DNA of 64,000 bases from Siphonodentalium dalli (taxonomy: Eukaryota > Mollusca > Scaphopoda > Gadilida > Siphonodentaliidae), in NCBI GenBank assembly GCA_032622095.1, contig CP136066.1, positions 191,940,816 to 192,004,815 on the forward strand, given 5' to 3'. The notes below the pieces were generated by a model that did not search any database, was not told the DNA's origin, and saw only the letters and a list, made by a program, of their open reading frames with translations. Positions 34,421-46,817 of the stretch are shown piece by piece (the stretch's first letter is position 1; each line of letters begins with the position of its first letter). The translations under genes and the position numbers were made by a program.

Positions 34421-34857
34421 TGAATTTTGTGGTGTGGTCTAAAATATGACATTATTTTGAGTGCGGTTCTGACACTAGTTACAAAAACACAAGATTTAAA
34501 GACGAATCCCCTGCTAGAGGGGTATGACTTCTTGCTTTAAAAGTTTCCGCAAATGTCAATCATTCAGATTTAAAGAAAATGTTGGACCTAGGATTAATAT
34601 TGTAAACAGTGTACCCTAAAACATTTGCCCTATGGAAAACATTTACACCAGTGTAATCTAGAATAGCCAAAGCGCGAAGCCTTGTCTGTTTTCCACGAAG
34701 TGTCGAAGTCACCCGGTCGTTCGACTTATCGACAAACTTCGACCATTCCAGTGGATACATGTATATCAAGATGTGCTTTTTCGCACAAAGACTATTTATA
34801 AAGCAAGTTAGCCACACAATGTTTAAGTTTGCCATTGTTTCACCCGTTCTATACTAA
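34421..34857. other. Gene-free stretch
   Basis: A minus-strand frame of 91 codons with an ATG at 34835 occurs downstream of the receptor gene. No motif was recognised, and its status is undecided. Confidence 0.3.
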
Positions 34858-35072
34858 AGCATCATTAATGAGTAATTATCCCATATCCTATATATAGCAA
34901 ATTTTCAGATAGCAAGTTCAACACACATTTTTTTCAATAAACAAGAATCCTTCTGTACTTATACTTATCTGTTGTCTGCTTATGTTACCTGTACATCCCT
35001 GCAAACCAATAATAGACCATTCCTATGTAAACTGTTTAATTGAGTGGGAGAGTCCATTTAGAATAGAAATGG
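34858..35072 (-). repeat. MITE-B short dispersed repeat, copy D (inverted)
   Basis: Read on the minus strand it contains CATTTCTATTCTAAATGGAC, CATAGGAATGGTC, CAGGGATGTACAGGTAACAT and AAGCAGACAACAG. The same order occurs on the plus strand at 36798-36925, so inverted copies flank the receptor gene at 35141-36304. Confidence 0.75.
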
Positions 35073-35140
35073 CTAATCCAAACAATTTTTTGGTCTAAAG
35101 TTGGCTGTGTGTCGACAATATGAGCATGTATCCCCGTATA

Positions 35141-36304
35141 TCAGATCAGTACGACTACAAGAGAAACAACGATCGACGAAACGGACATAAAAACAACGAC
35201 ACAAAACGCAATGGTGTCTATTTGTGATGCTACTTGTTCCCACGGATTTCCTTTGCATTTGTTGACGACGTTCAAATCTGTATCCGTATCCTCGTCAGAT
35301 GTGTGCTTCCTGTCACGGATAAGAGAAACAGCCCACGTCGGTAGTGCCTTTGATGAATCCGTAAAGTACAATCTCTGAACACATATTGAAACGCAGGTGG
35401 TGATGACAGATAACGCAAACAAAATGTCCAGTTCTACAGCTAGAACCGACATAGATCCTGATGTCTTTGGCATAATGTCGTAAATAAGACTGATGTAGAT
35501 GGAATAAGACAGCATTATCGAGACCGAAAACGATACCTTCTCACCAGATGCTGCTGGTATTTTGAATGCGAACAAATTGGCCAACGAAAGCAGAACGAGT
35601 GGCGTTATTACGGTGATGACGTAAAACTTGGACTTACGTTTGATGTTCAAGGTCACGGCAACTCCAGTGTTGCCTATCTCTTCTATCGTGAAATCTGTCA
35701 TATTGTAAGACATGAGTATCCATTCCTCTTTCGGCGTCGACATATAAGAGTTGGCCTTAAATAAAGTTAACACGCCCGGGACTAGCACGACATTGTCGTC
35801 CAGAGATAACAATACTATAACGCACGACTGTGAGTCGAACGGGAAGTTCCTTATGTCTATTTTGCATGACGTAACAAAGTTGCTAGTTCCCATCCAGCCT
35901 GCGTCTCCACTGTAAAACAGACCCGTTCTGTATCCGGACGCATGGAGAGTCTGAAATGTCTCCACTTCATTCGTTACTGCTACCCTTGGAATCCATATCT
36001 TGTCATCATCAACATAGATTTGCGTGACGTTGTCGTATAACAAGGGATTCCAGTTCGATCCGGGTATGACCCACGTCAATCCAACAAGTGCAGTAATACT
36101 AATTCTCTGTTCGGTCGAATAAACGTCGTTTAAGTCGGACAAATAAAAACTCAGTCTCACCCGATTAAGGTCCGCACTCGGTGGAATGTTGGCGTCTGAC
36201 GAATTGTAGAACAATTTGGTGAGAAACCGTATAGATTCCCTTTTATTATTTGCGTTAATGACAGTGAATATGAACATTAAACAGCTGCAGGAGATTAAAA
36301 ACAT
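35141..36304 (-). CDS. Intronless Cys-loop (nicotinic acetylcholine receptor-like) channel subunit 1
   Basis: A 387-residue protein starts at ATG 36304. Residues 1-19 form a signal peptide. The extracellular domain has the Cys-loop C147-C161 with 13 residues between and FPFD inside, plus possible N-glycosylation at NSS, NVT and NMT. Membrane segments are at about 227-249, 255-278, 284-309 and 363-387. M2 reads GEKVSFSVSIMLSYSIY..., with the glutamate and leucine expected of a cation-selective nicotinic pore. The M3-M4 loop is short. The loop C vicinal cysteines and the loop B tryptophan of acetylcholine-binding subunits are missing (LLSLDDN stands at the loop B position), so acetylcholine is unlikely to be bound in the classical way. 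The ORF is complete in one exon. The paralogue at 46818 has the same strand and layout. Confidence 0.9.
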   Translation of the reverse strand: MFLISCSCLMFIFTVINANNKRESIRFLTKLFYNSSDANIPPSADLNRVRLSFYLSDLNDVYSTEQRISITALVGLTWVIPGSNWNPLLYDNVTQIYVDDDKIWIPRVAVTNEVETFQTLHASGYRTGLFYSGDAGWMGTSNFVTSCKIDIRNFPFDSQSCVIVLLSLDDNVVLVPGVLTLFKANSYMSTPKEEWILMSYNMTDFTIEEIGNTGVAVTLNIKRKSKFYVITVITPLVLLSLANLFAFKIPAASGEKVSFSVSIMLSYSIYISLIYDIMPKTSGSMSVLAVELDILFALSVITTCVSICVQRLYFTDSSKALPTWAVSLIRDRKHTSDEDTDTDLNVVNKCKGNPWEQVASQIDTIAFCVVVFMSVSSIVVSLVVVLI

Positions 36305-36797
36305 AACTGAGGATCACGTCAGTTCACTAAGAAAACATCAACTAGGCATGGTTAATCTCAATTCACACAGTTGGATCATTATAATGCTGTAGACACCAGA
36401 ACGGCGATCACAAAGATGTCAGGACAAAGCTGTTCTGGAACTATGAATACACGCAGTCGAGTATGTAGAACACATAATTCAAATAATCATTGTTAAGTGT
36501 TTTCGCTTTTTGGTCAATATGGGGGTGGCATTGGAGTGTATTAAATAAACGGTTCTTTGCAATTGTATAGATAAAGTGCTAATTCAATTAACGTTGTTTC
36601 TTTCAGCATTGACAACTTTGGCGTTTTAAAACTAAGAATTACAGTAATGGCTTTTGAGTTATATCGGCATATATAATGCAGCCCATTAGCCACATACATT
36701 AACTGTAGCCTTTGATTGAATCTAGTTGCTTCGCTACATATCGTTTCTGAAAAACTGTATTTGGCCGAGTTATGTCCCTCCTCTCCGTGATGTATCC
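36305..36797. other. Upstream region of receptor gene 1
   Basis: This would hold the promoter of the minus-strand receptor. No element could be assigned. Confidence 0.3.
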
Positions 36798-36925
36798 TGA
36801 CACTTCTATTCTAAATAGATTTCCCCTCTCAAAGTATACATAGGAATGGTCAATTACTCAACTGGGTGGGATTTCAGGTAAAATAAGCATACGTCATATA
36901 ATAAAATGTAAAAAAAAAAAGACGG
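36798..36925 (+). repeat. MITE-B short dispersed repeat, copy E
   Basis: It matches the reverse complement of about 34960-35072: TTCTATTCTAAATAGATT, CATAGGAATGGTCAATTACT, GGGATTTCAGGTAAAATAAG. The copy is truncated on its right by a poly(A)-like run at 36910-36920. Confidence 0.7.
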
Positions 36926-39900
36926 GGCTTGTACTAATGAGAGGTGCAAAACAATTTCAAACTTGATATACACACAAATCACAATTTACACAAGTTTCCG
37001 CAGGTCACAGTTCACGATGCATAGAGAGCTCCCGTCGCTCTCTAGTTCATTAGCAGTCACCCATGTCGGTCAGAACAGACTGACGATGTCCAGATCCTCC
37101 TCAGTATTTATTGCATCCTATATGTACTTGATTCTAACCCTCTATGTACTGTCAATCCATATGTACTGTCTCCTGGCGACAGTTCGGTGACTTTGAAGAT
37201 CCATTGATTCCGTTTAAGTGATAATACGTTTGGCTAGATAGGACGAGATTTCTGCGCTATCAGTTAATCCCTTATTTGCACGCCGGTAACTTAGATTCTA
37301 TAGAATTCTTTTACACCCCCCGTGTACGTGGTATCGCCAAAACCGAGGGTATCGCCAAAACCGAGAAAATGGGAAAGTCATTTTCACGTATATGATATGG
37401 GGATATGTTTGTTTCTCATCGTAAAACAGACAACGAGCAGCGCATGTCTATATCCACATGAAGCAGGAGTATTTATCCACCCGCTGTCAATCAGTTTTCC
37501 CAGATAAAACCATTTAATATTTTTTGCCGATTTTTTTTCAATAGTGTTTTTGCTTTTGCTCACTCAAATTTTCGAGAACATCCACCCACTAGTATAATTC
37601 CTGGACTTCCACGCTGCCAAAACAAATGCCGGTATATAGTTTAATCTGTCAATGAAGCATAGGATTGACCAGAATTAAAAAAATCAGTGTCGTTCTCAAT
37701 ATTCGCGCGATATGGATGGACCACTGTCGGCCCAGAAAGATGTTAACGTCGCAGATGAAGATGTCACCAAACGCCGATCATCTGTGCAGTAAATATGCAT
37801 ATCACTTAAGGAGTTTTGATGAGTTTTCGAGTGTTTTTATGTGTATCTGAGACTGATCAATTGGACTGCGTATGTCATCTGAAATATGAATCCATAACAT
37901 ATTCGAAATATTGTGTACATATCTATTATGAATGTATTTCAATTGAAATTTATTGAACATCTATCTCAGCATTCAGATTTGCGATCTCAAAAAGGTGAAT
38001 GAATGATAACGCGATGCCTTGATCACACGCACGTGAATGCTGTCGTTCGTATGCATGCAGCTAACCGGATATTCGTTTAGTATTAACATGCTTGGAGTTT
38101 GTAGACCACACATGCAGGACGACTCGCTACGACGTGTGAACGATTTGTTATAATCATGTTTACTGTTCACGCAGTCAACTGTGGTGCAAATGAATTATTG
38201 TTTGAGCATTATTGCGTTCGTTTTTGGGCACATTAAGTTTGTCTCTATCGAAATGCCTCAAAACAATGCCAGACTCATTTGCGAGTGTGTGAACGCAGCC
38301 TCGTTGTCTGTGTTCAATTGATCATAAATAGTTTGATTAATACAAGAAATACTTATATATATACGCATTCTATACGGCCGTATTCGTCATTTCTGGTTTA
38401 AACGTGTAAATCGCCGTTTGCTGCTAACTCTGTGGTCTAAACTTGAGACCACATATATAATAAACTTATTCGTCATCTCTGGTTTAAACCGGGTCCAGCC
38501 ACAGCCATGGCTTTATATGTAGCAGTAATGTATTTTTTATCGTCGAACTATATAATTGTACTTGCATAATGTGGACCGCCGTGTTCTATCGACAGCGAAA
38601 ATTGTTTGACAAGGAGCATATTCCGATTGGAAATTTATAATCTCGCAACCTGACACTTACCCCCTAACGTTTTATATTTCCAATTCAGACCAAAATTTGG
38701 ACTATATATGGAAAAAGATGATACTGTTGGTCTGAAAACAACACATTCCCGACTAATTATTGGTTGGAAAATCAAAGCAAGGACAACAGTTACAACCTAT
38801 ATGTGGTGTAAAATTTCCGACATGCTGTGTTAGCATGTAATTTACAAGTGTTTAAACCTTTGACCAACGTTGGGGTATAGACAACCCACCAACTTCCGTA
38901 TCGCCGTCCCTGTGTATACTATAGATAAGTTCCGCTCGTAACTTATGGCTTTTACATGTAACATGCAAGATAAATGGCACAGCGACAATTTATACAAGAG
39001 AACGCAAAGAAATATTTTCAATTAGGTGTCGGCTCCCTACACCGATGTCGAGCAATATTTTGGCAAGTTGTGTGGTTGCAAAAGGGACACATCTGCAGGC
39101 GTTAATGTTCAAAGAATGTGTGACAATCGGTTGCGTTATAACTGGTAATACATGTAAATTCGAAGGCAAATCATCATAGTCTATTGTATTTTAACTAACT
39201 GTGACCTATTTACCAATCGGAATAAAACATGTACATGATTGGACATCATCCTGGAATGGCCGGTTAATGGACACCTTTCGCACAATGAACTACATATACT
39301 ACTGATATATATATCCGTATAGTGACAATTACTGTTTCGTGAAGCAAAGCATGGTCACGCAAGCTGTGAATGTAACCGTCGTGGCAGTCACTGACTATGA
39401 CCTGATATAGGTCACAATATAATTACGAACAGAACCATATCACCTCAATGCGAGTGGCAAGAAGCTTGAACGGCACTATTTTCTCATTTATGACTACTAT
39501 ATATTAGATGTCCGTAATTCTTATCAGTAGTTGTTCATTATTTGTGCGAAAGTTGTCTATTTCCTTCAAGTTAAAAGAAGAACTTATCTAGCGAGAACAT
39601 ATATTTTATGCGGAATTCGATACACGTGCTTGTTGCTACCTCGAAGTTTCACATATAATAAAATAGATGCCGGTACACATGTTTTATTATCGCATCGAAT
39701 ACATTTACAAGATATTGAAAAGTATATATAGATATGTATATCAAAGCGTTATGCACAATAAAAGAGGATGATAGCATATAAACATAATTATGTACATTCC
39801 GACCCCTTAGATTTTGTGATTAGTAGCTGACTGAATCGGTTCCGATTGTACAGCGGCCGGATATATATCGTGTAAGATCGCACTGTCCGGATCTTAGATT

Positions 39901-39928
39901 ACCTATACTGTAATTTAAATCGAGTTAA
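36926..39928. other. Gene-free stretch
   Basis: A perfect 18-bp tandem duplication (GGTATCGCCAAAACCGAG) lies at 37330-37365. Several short frames exist, none with a motif. Related TCATxTCTGGTTTAAAC words occur at 38390 and 38474. Confidence 0.4.
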
Positions 39929-40198
39929 CTGTTGTGGTTTATCGATTCCATGATTGGAGCTTCCTGATAATTTGCGAAAAACCTGTGCCAATGCATTCTC
40001 TTACATGTATATATGAGAGTCGCCCACAGGGCGAATCACATATATAACTGAATGCATTGGCATAACAATGGTGATCTTGATCTTGTAAGTCAGTGCATTC
40101 TCTCTCATTCGCTCCATACGGACGACTCGCGTATGTAGGAGAATGGACTGGCACATAATCTTTAATGCTGCACCAGCGCAGCCCCCGTCATAAAAGCG
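39929..40198. mobile_element. TTAA palindromic MITE (copy 2)
   Basis: It is bounded by TTAA at 39925-39928 and 40199-40202. TGGAGCTTCCTGATAATTTGC precedes a diverged palindrome at 39987-40061, and a second follows at 40089-40152. The right end TTTAATGCTGCACCAGCGCA resembles copy 1 and the copy at 59000. The outer boundary on the left is less certain. Confidence 0.6.
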
Positions 40199-42285
40199 TT
40201 AAACGTCGCCAAATAGTTTCAGTCAAGTAATTAGGAAAAATTTACTTAATTACTCTCATTATCATATGTTGACAGTGTATACTATACAAACTTTATATTG
40301 ATTTTCGCTGCGATTCATATATTAAGACTCTTTGTGAGGGTGACTTGTTGTTTATTCGGCCGATTCTGCCATCACGCAACTTCCCCCCACTTGAATTTTG
40401 GGATTAAATATGCCTCTGAAAATTACCATACGCCGCCCGAACTCAATCACGCTGCTCGGTTTATTTCCAATATAATTGCAAAAAGATGTCACTTTGTGAC
40501 ATGAATCTTTGGACAAGCCGGTTATTTAACAAAAGTAACTTTTCATGGAATAACGGGCATTGATAGTCATATTAGAAAACACTTGTTTTGATTTGACTAC
40601 ACAATTTTTGGTTTTGTATTTTAATTTAACACGTCATTCCGCAGAATAACCATCATAAGTTGAAGGTACAAGTAATACGAGCGAAACACTCTGAGATTAT
40701 TTCAGAAGAAAATTACAGATAAAGTTCAACGTTGTCACTCCGACCTCCAGTTATCGATTGATCAAATGGCGTTATCAATTAATCGTTTTACTGGCTATTG
40801 ATAAGTGATGCAATTACCGTCTCATATAAATAATGGACTCATTTCGTCCAGTACAATACCCATCACTTAAAGGCACGGGAAGCATTCGTTGTCGAAATAT
40901 TCATATTTGTTCCAACCGCCACAAACAGACAGAATATTAAAATGTACATAGTTTTGTTCATATATACTACAATCATCGCGTAAATAGCATGCTATCATCA
41001 AGATCTACTGTGTATTACATAAACAAGAATCTGATTGCGTTACAGCGGACAGCGCAATTATATTGGATAATTACACAAAAATGATATAAACGCTCTTTAT
41101 TATTTCCATATCAGGAATACACTAACAATGAACGCTCTTTGTGTGTATCATCATAATATAAACAAACACCAGGAACTGTAACGTTTTGTGCATTTGTTTA
41201 CATAACAATCGGTAAACATCTGACAATAACATAATGTTTATGCGATATTTATAATTGCTATACGAACAAAGTCTGTCTATATTGAATATCCTTTCTGTTT
41301 ATGGCGGTTTTCGACGGAGGTGATTATTTTACCAGCATACCCACCACCAAGGCCTCTCGTGCCTTTAATCGTTTTACTGGCTACTGGTAAGTGGTCACGC
41401 AATTACGATGCGCTGCGCCTGTTCCTGAAATAATTCGGCTGAAAATGTGTTAGTTTAAATTTCATTTATTTGCAAATGTCAGCACGAGTTTTGTAATAAA
41501 TAGAGAATACCCACAGTTTGTGTTCGAATACGGAAATATCTCACGAGTATCTGGAAAGCAATATCGAATTTTCACGATTGAAAATTCGATATTTCGTTCC
41601 AGACACGAATGAGATGTTTCAGGAATTAAATCAACTAAATTGAAGAGGGTGTGTCAGTGTTTACAAACAGGTTAGAACCTAGGTCTAATATAAAGTTGAA
41701 ATTGACACCTACTCTTTCGCTCAAACATGGACTTATCGATTTATCAAGTACACGTTAATTCATCGCTATTGATTAGTTAGCGGACAGTGTGCACGCACTG
41801 AACAATAACACACCTTGGCAGCTCATGTGTTCCTTGTAGTTATTGGTATCAGGTTACAATAAAATAACTATAGCTACAATGAAATAACGAAACGTATTTC
41901 ACTGTAGTTCCGAATACATGCATACAATGATCGACATTTAGGTAATTTGCCGGTATTTTATATGCAAGCATATAATGAAACACTTCATGATACAAGTCAT
42001 TCAATGCCCGCTGTGTTCTCTTGGTCTCTGAGATCTACATATATGTATTTTGAAAGGTTCTTATGCAACCGACATTTACCTGAAATTACCTTTAAAATAT
42101 CTGACACTAATAATCAACCGTGCAATATATTAGTCGAGGATATTATTTTATAAAATTGTTCTAATATTCGACAAAACAATCAAGGACATATGTTCTGTAA
42201 TATCTAAATTTGGCATTGAACATTATGTAATAGTTAACCATCTAAGAACAACCTCACGAATATTTACCAGGCATTTTTGCCAGCT
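40199..42285. other. Gene-free stretch
   Basis: A TAAAGAGCGT motif in reverse lies at 41090-41099, with a one-mismatch partner about 46 bases on. AATCGTTTTACTGGCTA occurs near 40783 and 41370. A 56-base hairpin (TCTGGAA...ATCGAATTTTC, centre ACGATT) lies at 41549-41604. Confidence 0.4.
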
Positions 42286-42602
42286 TACCTTGATGTACGT
42301 TCACACACTGGCAAGCTTGCACCATATGGTTTGCAGGCATTTCGCCGTAGAAAACGATATGGCGCCAGAATATGACCACAAACAAGCATATAAAATGCAT
42401 CTGCACCACAGCTAACTACGTGCGAAGTAAAAATTATGTAATCCACCTGTAACTATGCTACCGGAATTTGTCTGTAAATATCATGCAATTTAGCTCTCAA
42501 GAATCAATCATGCAGATATTTGAAGGCAACCGTTTCAAGTGGAACTACAGAAAATTTACTTCTCACGCCGTTAGTTTTGATAAAGATGCATGTTATATGC
42601 AC
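42286..42602. repeat. Foldback repeat FB1, copy 1 (right arm interrupted by LINE)
   Basis: The left arm (GTACGTTCACACACTGGCAA...CGTAGAAAACGATATGGCGCCA) and the start of the right arm (GGCAACC...GTGGAACTACAGAAAATTTAC) match the complete foldback at 54798-55210. The remainder of the right arm is replaced by the LINE fragment from about 42603. Confidence 0.75.
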
Positions 42603-43204
42603 GTCCACCCACGGGTTTTCTTGCGGAGATTACAAACGTTCTTAAAAAATATGACCTATATGATCACCTCTTACACTTTGCAACTACAGGGTCTTTTCCG
42701 ACTATATCAATGTGGAAAATTACTATAAAGGAACGCCTCACTGCTCACTATTGTCGTGAAACTAGTTATTATGCACAAGGGGATATGCTATTCTTCTTTA
42801 AGGTCAAGCCTGATCCAATTTCCATTTGGAAACTCTGGGTTACATGTCGAGACGAACCAGCCTTTTTCGCCAACTGTGTTATCATGGCACGCACTCTGAA
42901 CAGAACGACATATGATAATGCTTCTGTATGTTATCATTGCAAACTAAATTATTCGAATCAATTGTCTCATATGTATAGTAAATGCTCGTCTGAATTCGCT
43001 TTGATAACGCGGAACACATTCTGGTACTCCATAATTGATCGATTTGGAATACATGCGTTCAACTTCTTGGAAGTAATGTCAGAAGAAACACTCTTAGCCT
43101 ATTTCTTCGGTGGATGCATCAGCGCAGAAATTCACCTCATCTGCGACGAGAAGCAGCTATTCGGACAATGCGTCCGCTTCATTTGCGAATTATGCGCGGT
43201 CTGA
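42603..43204 (+). pseudogene. LINE ORF2 3'-end fragment, same family as 16924-19438
   Basis: The open frame ARPPTGFLAEITNVLKKYDL... to the stop at 43204 aligns along its length with the last 200 residues of the intact LINE. It includes SRTTYDN-like NRTTYDN, the CX2CX9HX4C knuckle (CYHC...H...C), and the CDEKQLF...C end. It is open but 5'-truncated within the tail domain, so it cannot act alone. An upstream ATG at 42590 lies in the foldback and is not the element's own start. Confidence 0.85.
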
Positions 43205-44514
43205 GCAATACATGGATGTCTTAAGGGTGGATACACACATGCATGTAATCTCTGTAAATATCGTGTATTTGGAGTTTTACATGGATCATACACACCGTGT
43301 AATATGTGTCCGCTGACAACCCAATCATTGCGACTGTGTTTGACCACAGTGAGTTCAAATCTGAACCGCCGAAGAGCCGTTGACTGGGACAAGGCCGTCA
43401 GGCCGCTTAAAATAATTATTCGCGCGATAACTCAAATGGTCGACATTCTGTTTAAATCATTGTCAGTCTTCTATTGATGTTAATACCAGTGATGGCCTCT
43501 TCCCCAACGCAGGGGGCTATGACCCCCAACATGCACGGGGAGCTATATTATCCTAGAAGCTACCGAATTCACCATTGCATATTTCCTCGACGGGTGTGTG
43601 CATGCAACACCCTGAGTCCTGACACCCTGCTTTATAAATATCGTAGTCATGTCTGTCGTGTCTGTTTTCTACGAGTGATTAATCTAATATGCAGTAATTT
43701 ATGCTATTCATGTAATTATGAACATATTATACAGCTTTAAATTTGAATGCATGGTGTTGCTGTTTGTCTTCATTCGGCGAAAGGGTTGCCTAGCTACGAG
43801 TTCCCAACTACGTCACCTTTCCTCTCTTGTGTTATACAGTTAGACATGCATGTATACGCAAAATTTACAACTATGGAATATTTAAGTAAAACATTATATT
43901 GAAATTCTTGCCCAGATAATCCCGGCTGATACATTCAATTAACTCTCTTGGTTATTGGAAGCTTTCGAGAACCAGCCCCTCCCCCAATCATGGATTATGG
44001 TCGAAAATGTTATAATTCAAGCTTGTGACAGTTAGGAGCTTGTTCAACCTTTGGCTTGAGAAACATATATATAAATGGGGGGGGGGGGGGTGTCACTCTT
44101 TTTAATTTCAACGCTGTACCTGCATTATTTTTTGGCGCTATAATGAATATTTGCAATCCCAATTGAATTAATGTTATCACATGAGCTCGCTCTCAAATTA
44201 TCAGAGAAATCTCAACAAGCCGGTATCATCCTATAAAAGAATTCTGCATATTTTATTTTTGTTTTGGATGACCCTGTTTCCAAGAAATGACAAAAACAAA
44301 TCAAGTATAAAATCGACCGGCTCTAATCCACTTTTCGAAATGAATTATAACTCGTGAAAAACAGCAACATATATCAGACAATAATTACTTATTTCGGCAT
44401 CCATGAAAGAAGACATGTTTATGACTGGCCTGAAATTTCTTGATGGCAGTTTGTTTGATAATGGCTTATAACTACTCACTGGTGAAATTGACCTCTCGCC
44501 CGCAGGTGATTAAT
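43205..44514. other. LINE 3' flank and gene-free stretch
   Basis: The first 100 bases are probably LINE 3' untranslated sequence, because they recur inverted at 44515-44602. A 12-base G run lies near 44079. No host gene was recognised. Confidence 0.4.
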
Positions 44515-44602
44515 TTTGTCAATTATTGGTGTGGTCATGTAAAATACATGTATTTTACATACAGACATTACATGCATGTGTGTATCCACCCTAACATCTT
44601 GT
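44515..44602 (-). repeat. Inverted copy of 43212-43300
   Basis: The reverse complement reads GATGTTAGGGTGGATACACAC and ATGCATGTAAT, then AAATACATGTATTTTACATG, closely matching the sequence just after the LINE stop at 43204. It is either a second LINE 3' end or a local inversion. Confidence 0.7.
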
Positions 44603-44699
44603 CTTGCAGTAATTATTTCAGCAATAAATTTATAATTATTATTATGTGAACTATTCTTCGGTCTTTGATATGGTGACTCTAAAGTCATCCGACCTCCTG

Positions 44700-44848
44700 G
44701 TGTCTCATTTGGTATTTGAGGAATTAAGTCATGTTAAATTATATTGTGTATATATGTCAACAGTTTATTTGTGTATGTATATATTGTATCATATTGTCTC
44801 CATGTTTGGAGGAATAAACATCTCTCTCTCTCTCTCTCTCTCTCTATC
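44700..44848 (+). mobile_element. LINE 3' terminus with stem-loop and (CT)n tail
   Basis: CTCCATGTTTGGAG forms a short stem-loop followed by GAATAAACAT and about 13 CT repeats (44821-44846). The intact LINE ends in an equivalent CTCC...GGAG stem and CAATAAAACATCTCT. The tail is probably generated by slippage on the last CATCTCT bases. Confidence 0.65.
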
Positions 44849-45797
44849 ACCCCTGGCTGTTTGCAGCCTGCAATGATAATACATTTCGTTACTTCCCGGC
44901 CGCTGTCCCGGTTCGGTTCCGTGGAAATAACTGTATTAATAGGTTAAAGGTACACAATCAGATTCGATGGTCCCCGTATCATCAGATTCCAACAACAATA
45001 ATAACATTTATTCGAAAGACGCTTTAGTTATCATAATCGATTAATTACCAAAAATAATGCTAACCACTGTCAACTCAAGTATCAAATTTTCTAAAATGTG
45101 TTATTATGTCAACATGGTGTTAAACGCAATTTAGTATAGAGAGTATGTGTGTCGGCTCTTCCAATATTTGCTAGGCCGCCAAATATTCCAGGTAGTGAAC
45201 AATAACATATTTCAAAAATCGATATCTGATCACTCTGAGCTTTGATGGGTGGGTTCCTCGACTCTTAATCAAATAATGGTTAACCCCGAAGACAAATAAA
45301 TGGTCAGTTAAATCGGATTATGTATCTATAAATAATTTACGCGGACTTTATATTCCACGGAAAGGAGTCATATGAGTTAGAAAACATTTTGTCAGTATTT
45401 CCTGATATGGTAAAATAAAGAGCGTTTGTCTCATTTTTATGGATGAAGATGAAAACAGCTAGATAATAGTTATAATTTTGGCGATGTTTTTTTCCAGAGT
45501 ATATAATACCCGCAGATCGATAGTTGGTATATTTATCGACATCTGTTCTCCAAAATATAGCATTCGAATGTGGCATGTTGTTGCTGGTTGAATATTCCTC
45601 CGTTATATATCGAAGCACACTTTTGTGCAGGTCAGTTATAGTTGATGTCTGTTCTTTTATCATTGAATCATAACTAATCACAGCATAAATTGCCACACAC
45701 ATATAAGTAGGGGTGTTAGAATGAGCATAGAGTGTTGGTGAGATGTACTACTATTGATGTATGTCAAATTTGGTTGTTGAAGATCAATTCAATTCGT
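44849..45797. other. Gene-free stretch
   Basis: A TAAAGAGCGT motif lies at 45416-45425, followed by TGAAAACAGCTAG, which recurs near 24650 and 54348. The minus-strand frame at 45337-45702 partly resembles that at 11895-12125, which marks a shared repeat and not a gene. Confidence 0.4.
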
Positions 45798-45801
45798 TTA
45801 A

Positions 45802-46157
45802 CCCTTTACCCAATAGAGCGGCCGTGTGCCAATGCATTCTCTTATATATGCGAGTCGACCATAGGTCGCCTCGCATATATAAGAGAATGCATTGGCTTAA
45901 CACATATTAATTGTTAACAAATATAAGAAAAAAATTATAATTCTTTTTTAGGCCAATGCATTCTCTTATATATGCGAGGCGACCTATGTTCGACTCGCAT
46001 ATATAAGAGAATGCATTGGCACAGGGCATAACTGTAATGTAAATGAGCCGGTTCCAATGATATCCATATTTGTATGGTTCTATTGAGACAGACCGAAGAT
46101 ATTTTAGGCTGTTGAAGCTTTATTTGGGCGTTTTTGGCCTGTTTGTTGGGTAAAGGG
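45802..46157. mobile_element. TTAA palindromic MITE (best preserved, copy 3)
   Basis: TTAA at 45798-45801 and 46158-46161 flanks CCCTTTACCCAA and TTGGGTAAAGGG, perfect terminal inverted repeats. Two 69-bp palindromes lie at 45828-45896 and 45952-46020, each almost fully self-complementary (GCCAATGCATTCTCTTATAT...). Joining the flanks reproduces the sequence at 50171-50220 with a single TTAA, so TTAA was duplicated on insertion as in piggyBac transposons. No transposase is encoded. Confidence 0.85.
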
Positions 46158-46503
46158 TTAATCTTGTCGACCCATACATAATACATAGGTATTAAGATAA
46201 CATATAATACATTTATGTACATGGCTTACATAATACATATTCAAATGATATACATTATAATATATGAACAGTATTTACAATATAAATAATATACCTGTTT
46301 GCCGTAGGAGTATTCCGCTAACGCTTAATACTATGGTGTCATATGATTGATCAATCCAGTGCATAAACACCCTCAATAATGTTACCAGCAAGGTAATATA
46401 ATTAAGAGTATGTATCCACTCTGGTTTAGTCGCTTGCGCACGTTATTTCTTGTTAGCTTCATATGAATGCAGTGCCATTTTACTTTACTATCATTTTCAG
46501 TAT

Positions 46504-46697
46504 CTACCCAAGCTTATCCGAATTTATAAGTTCACGATTGATTATTTTAATAAAATCGCACAATTTCCGTATGTCTGTTGAATTGTTCTGGTTAAGTATT
46601 TCACTCATTGTGATAGTATTTTGTTTTCTGTTAGTAAATTTTGACAGTAATCGCTGTCGCTCAGGTGACAAGATAGTGGTAATACTGGCTATGAATT
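46504..46697 (-). pseudogene. LINE ORF2 3'-end fragment, family 2
   Basis: Minus-strand translation gives ERQRLLSKF...NTITMSEILNQ, NNSTDIRKLCDFIKIINREL and a stop at 46504. It is nearly the same as the end of the fragment at 186-593. Only the last 60 or so residues remain. Confidence 0.8.
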
Positions 46698-46817
46698 AAG
46701 GTAATTTAAAGCGTGGTTGAGTGATTGTTTGTAGTAGACAGTCCATTAACATCTTTCCAGAAGAGCTGCATGTTTCATCTACCGCGTCCTGTAACAGAAT
46801 CATTGCCGGGAAATATA

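Noticed and set aside
34560-34835. A 91-codon minus-strand frame beginning with ATG
   Set aside because: No domain, no clear splice signals and no paralogue were seen. It was left as undecided noncoding DNA.
45337-45702. A 121-codon minus-strand frame
   Set aside because: It partly resembles the frame at 11895-12125 through a shared dispersed repeat that includes TAAAGAGCGT. No protein family was recognised.
46463-46699. A plus-strand hydrophobic 78-codon frame that looks like a membrane protein
   Set aside because: It is the antisense of a LINE tail fragment at 46504-46697. The similar frame at 506-724 is antisense to the LINE fragment at 186-593.
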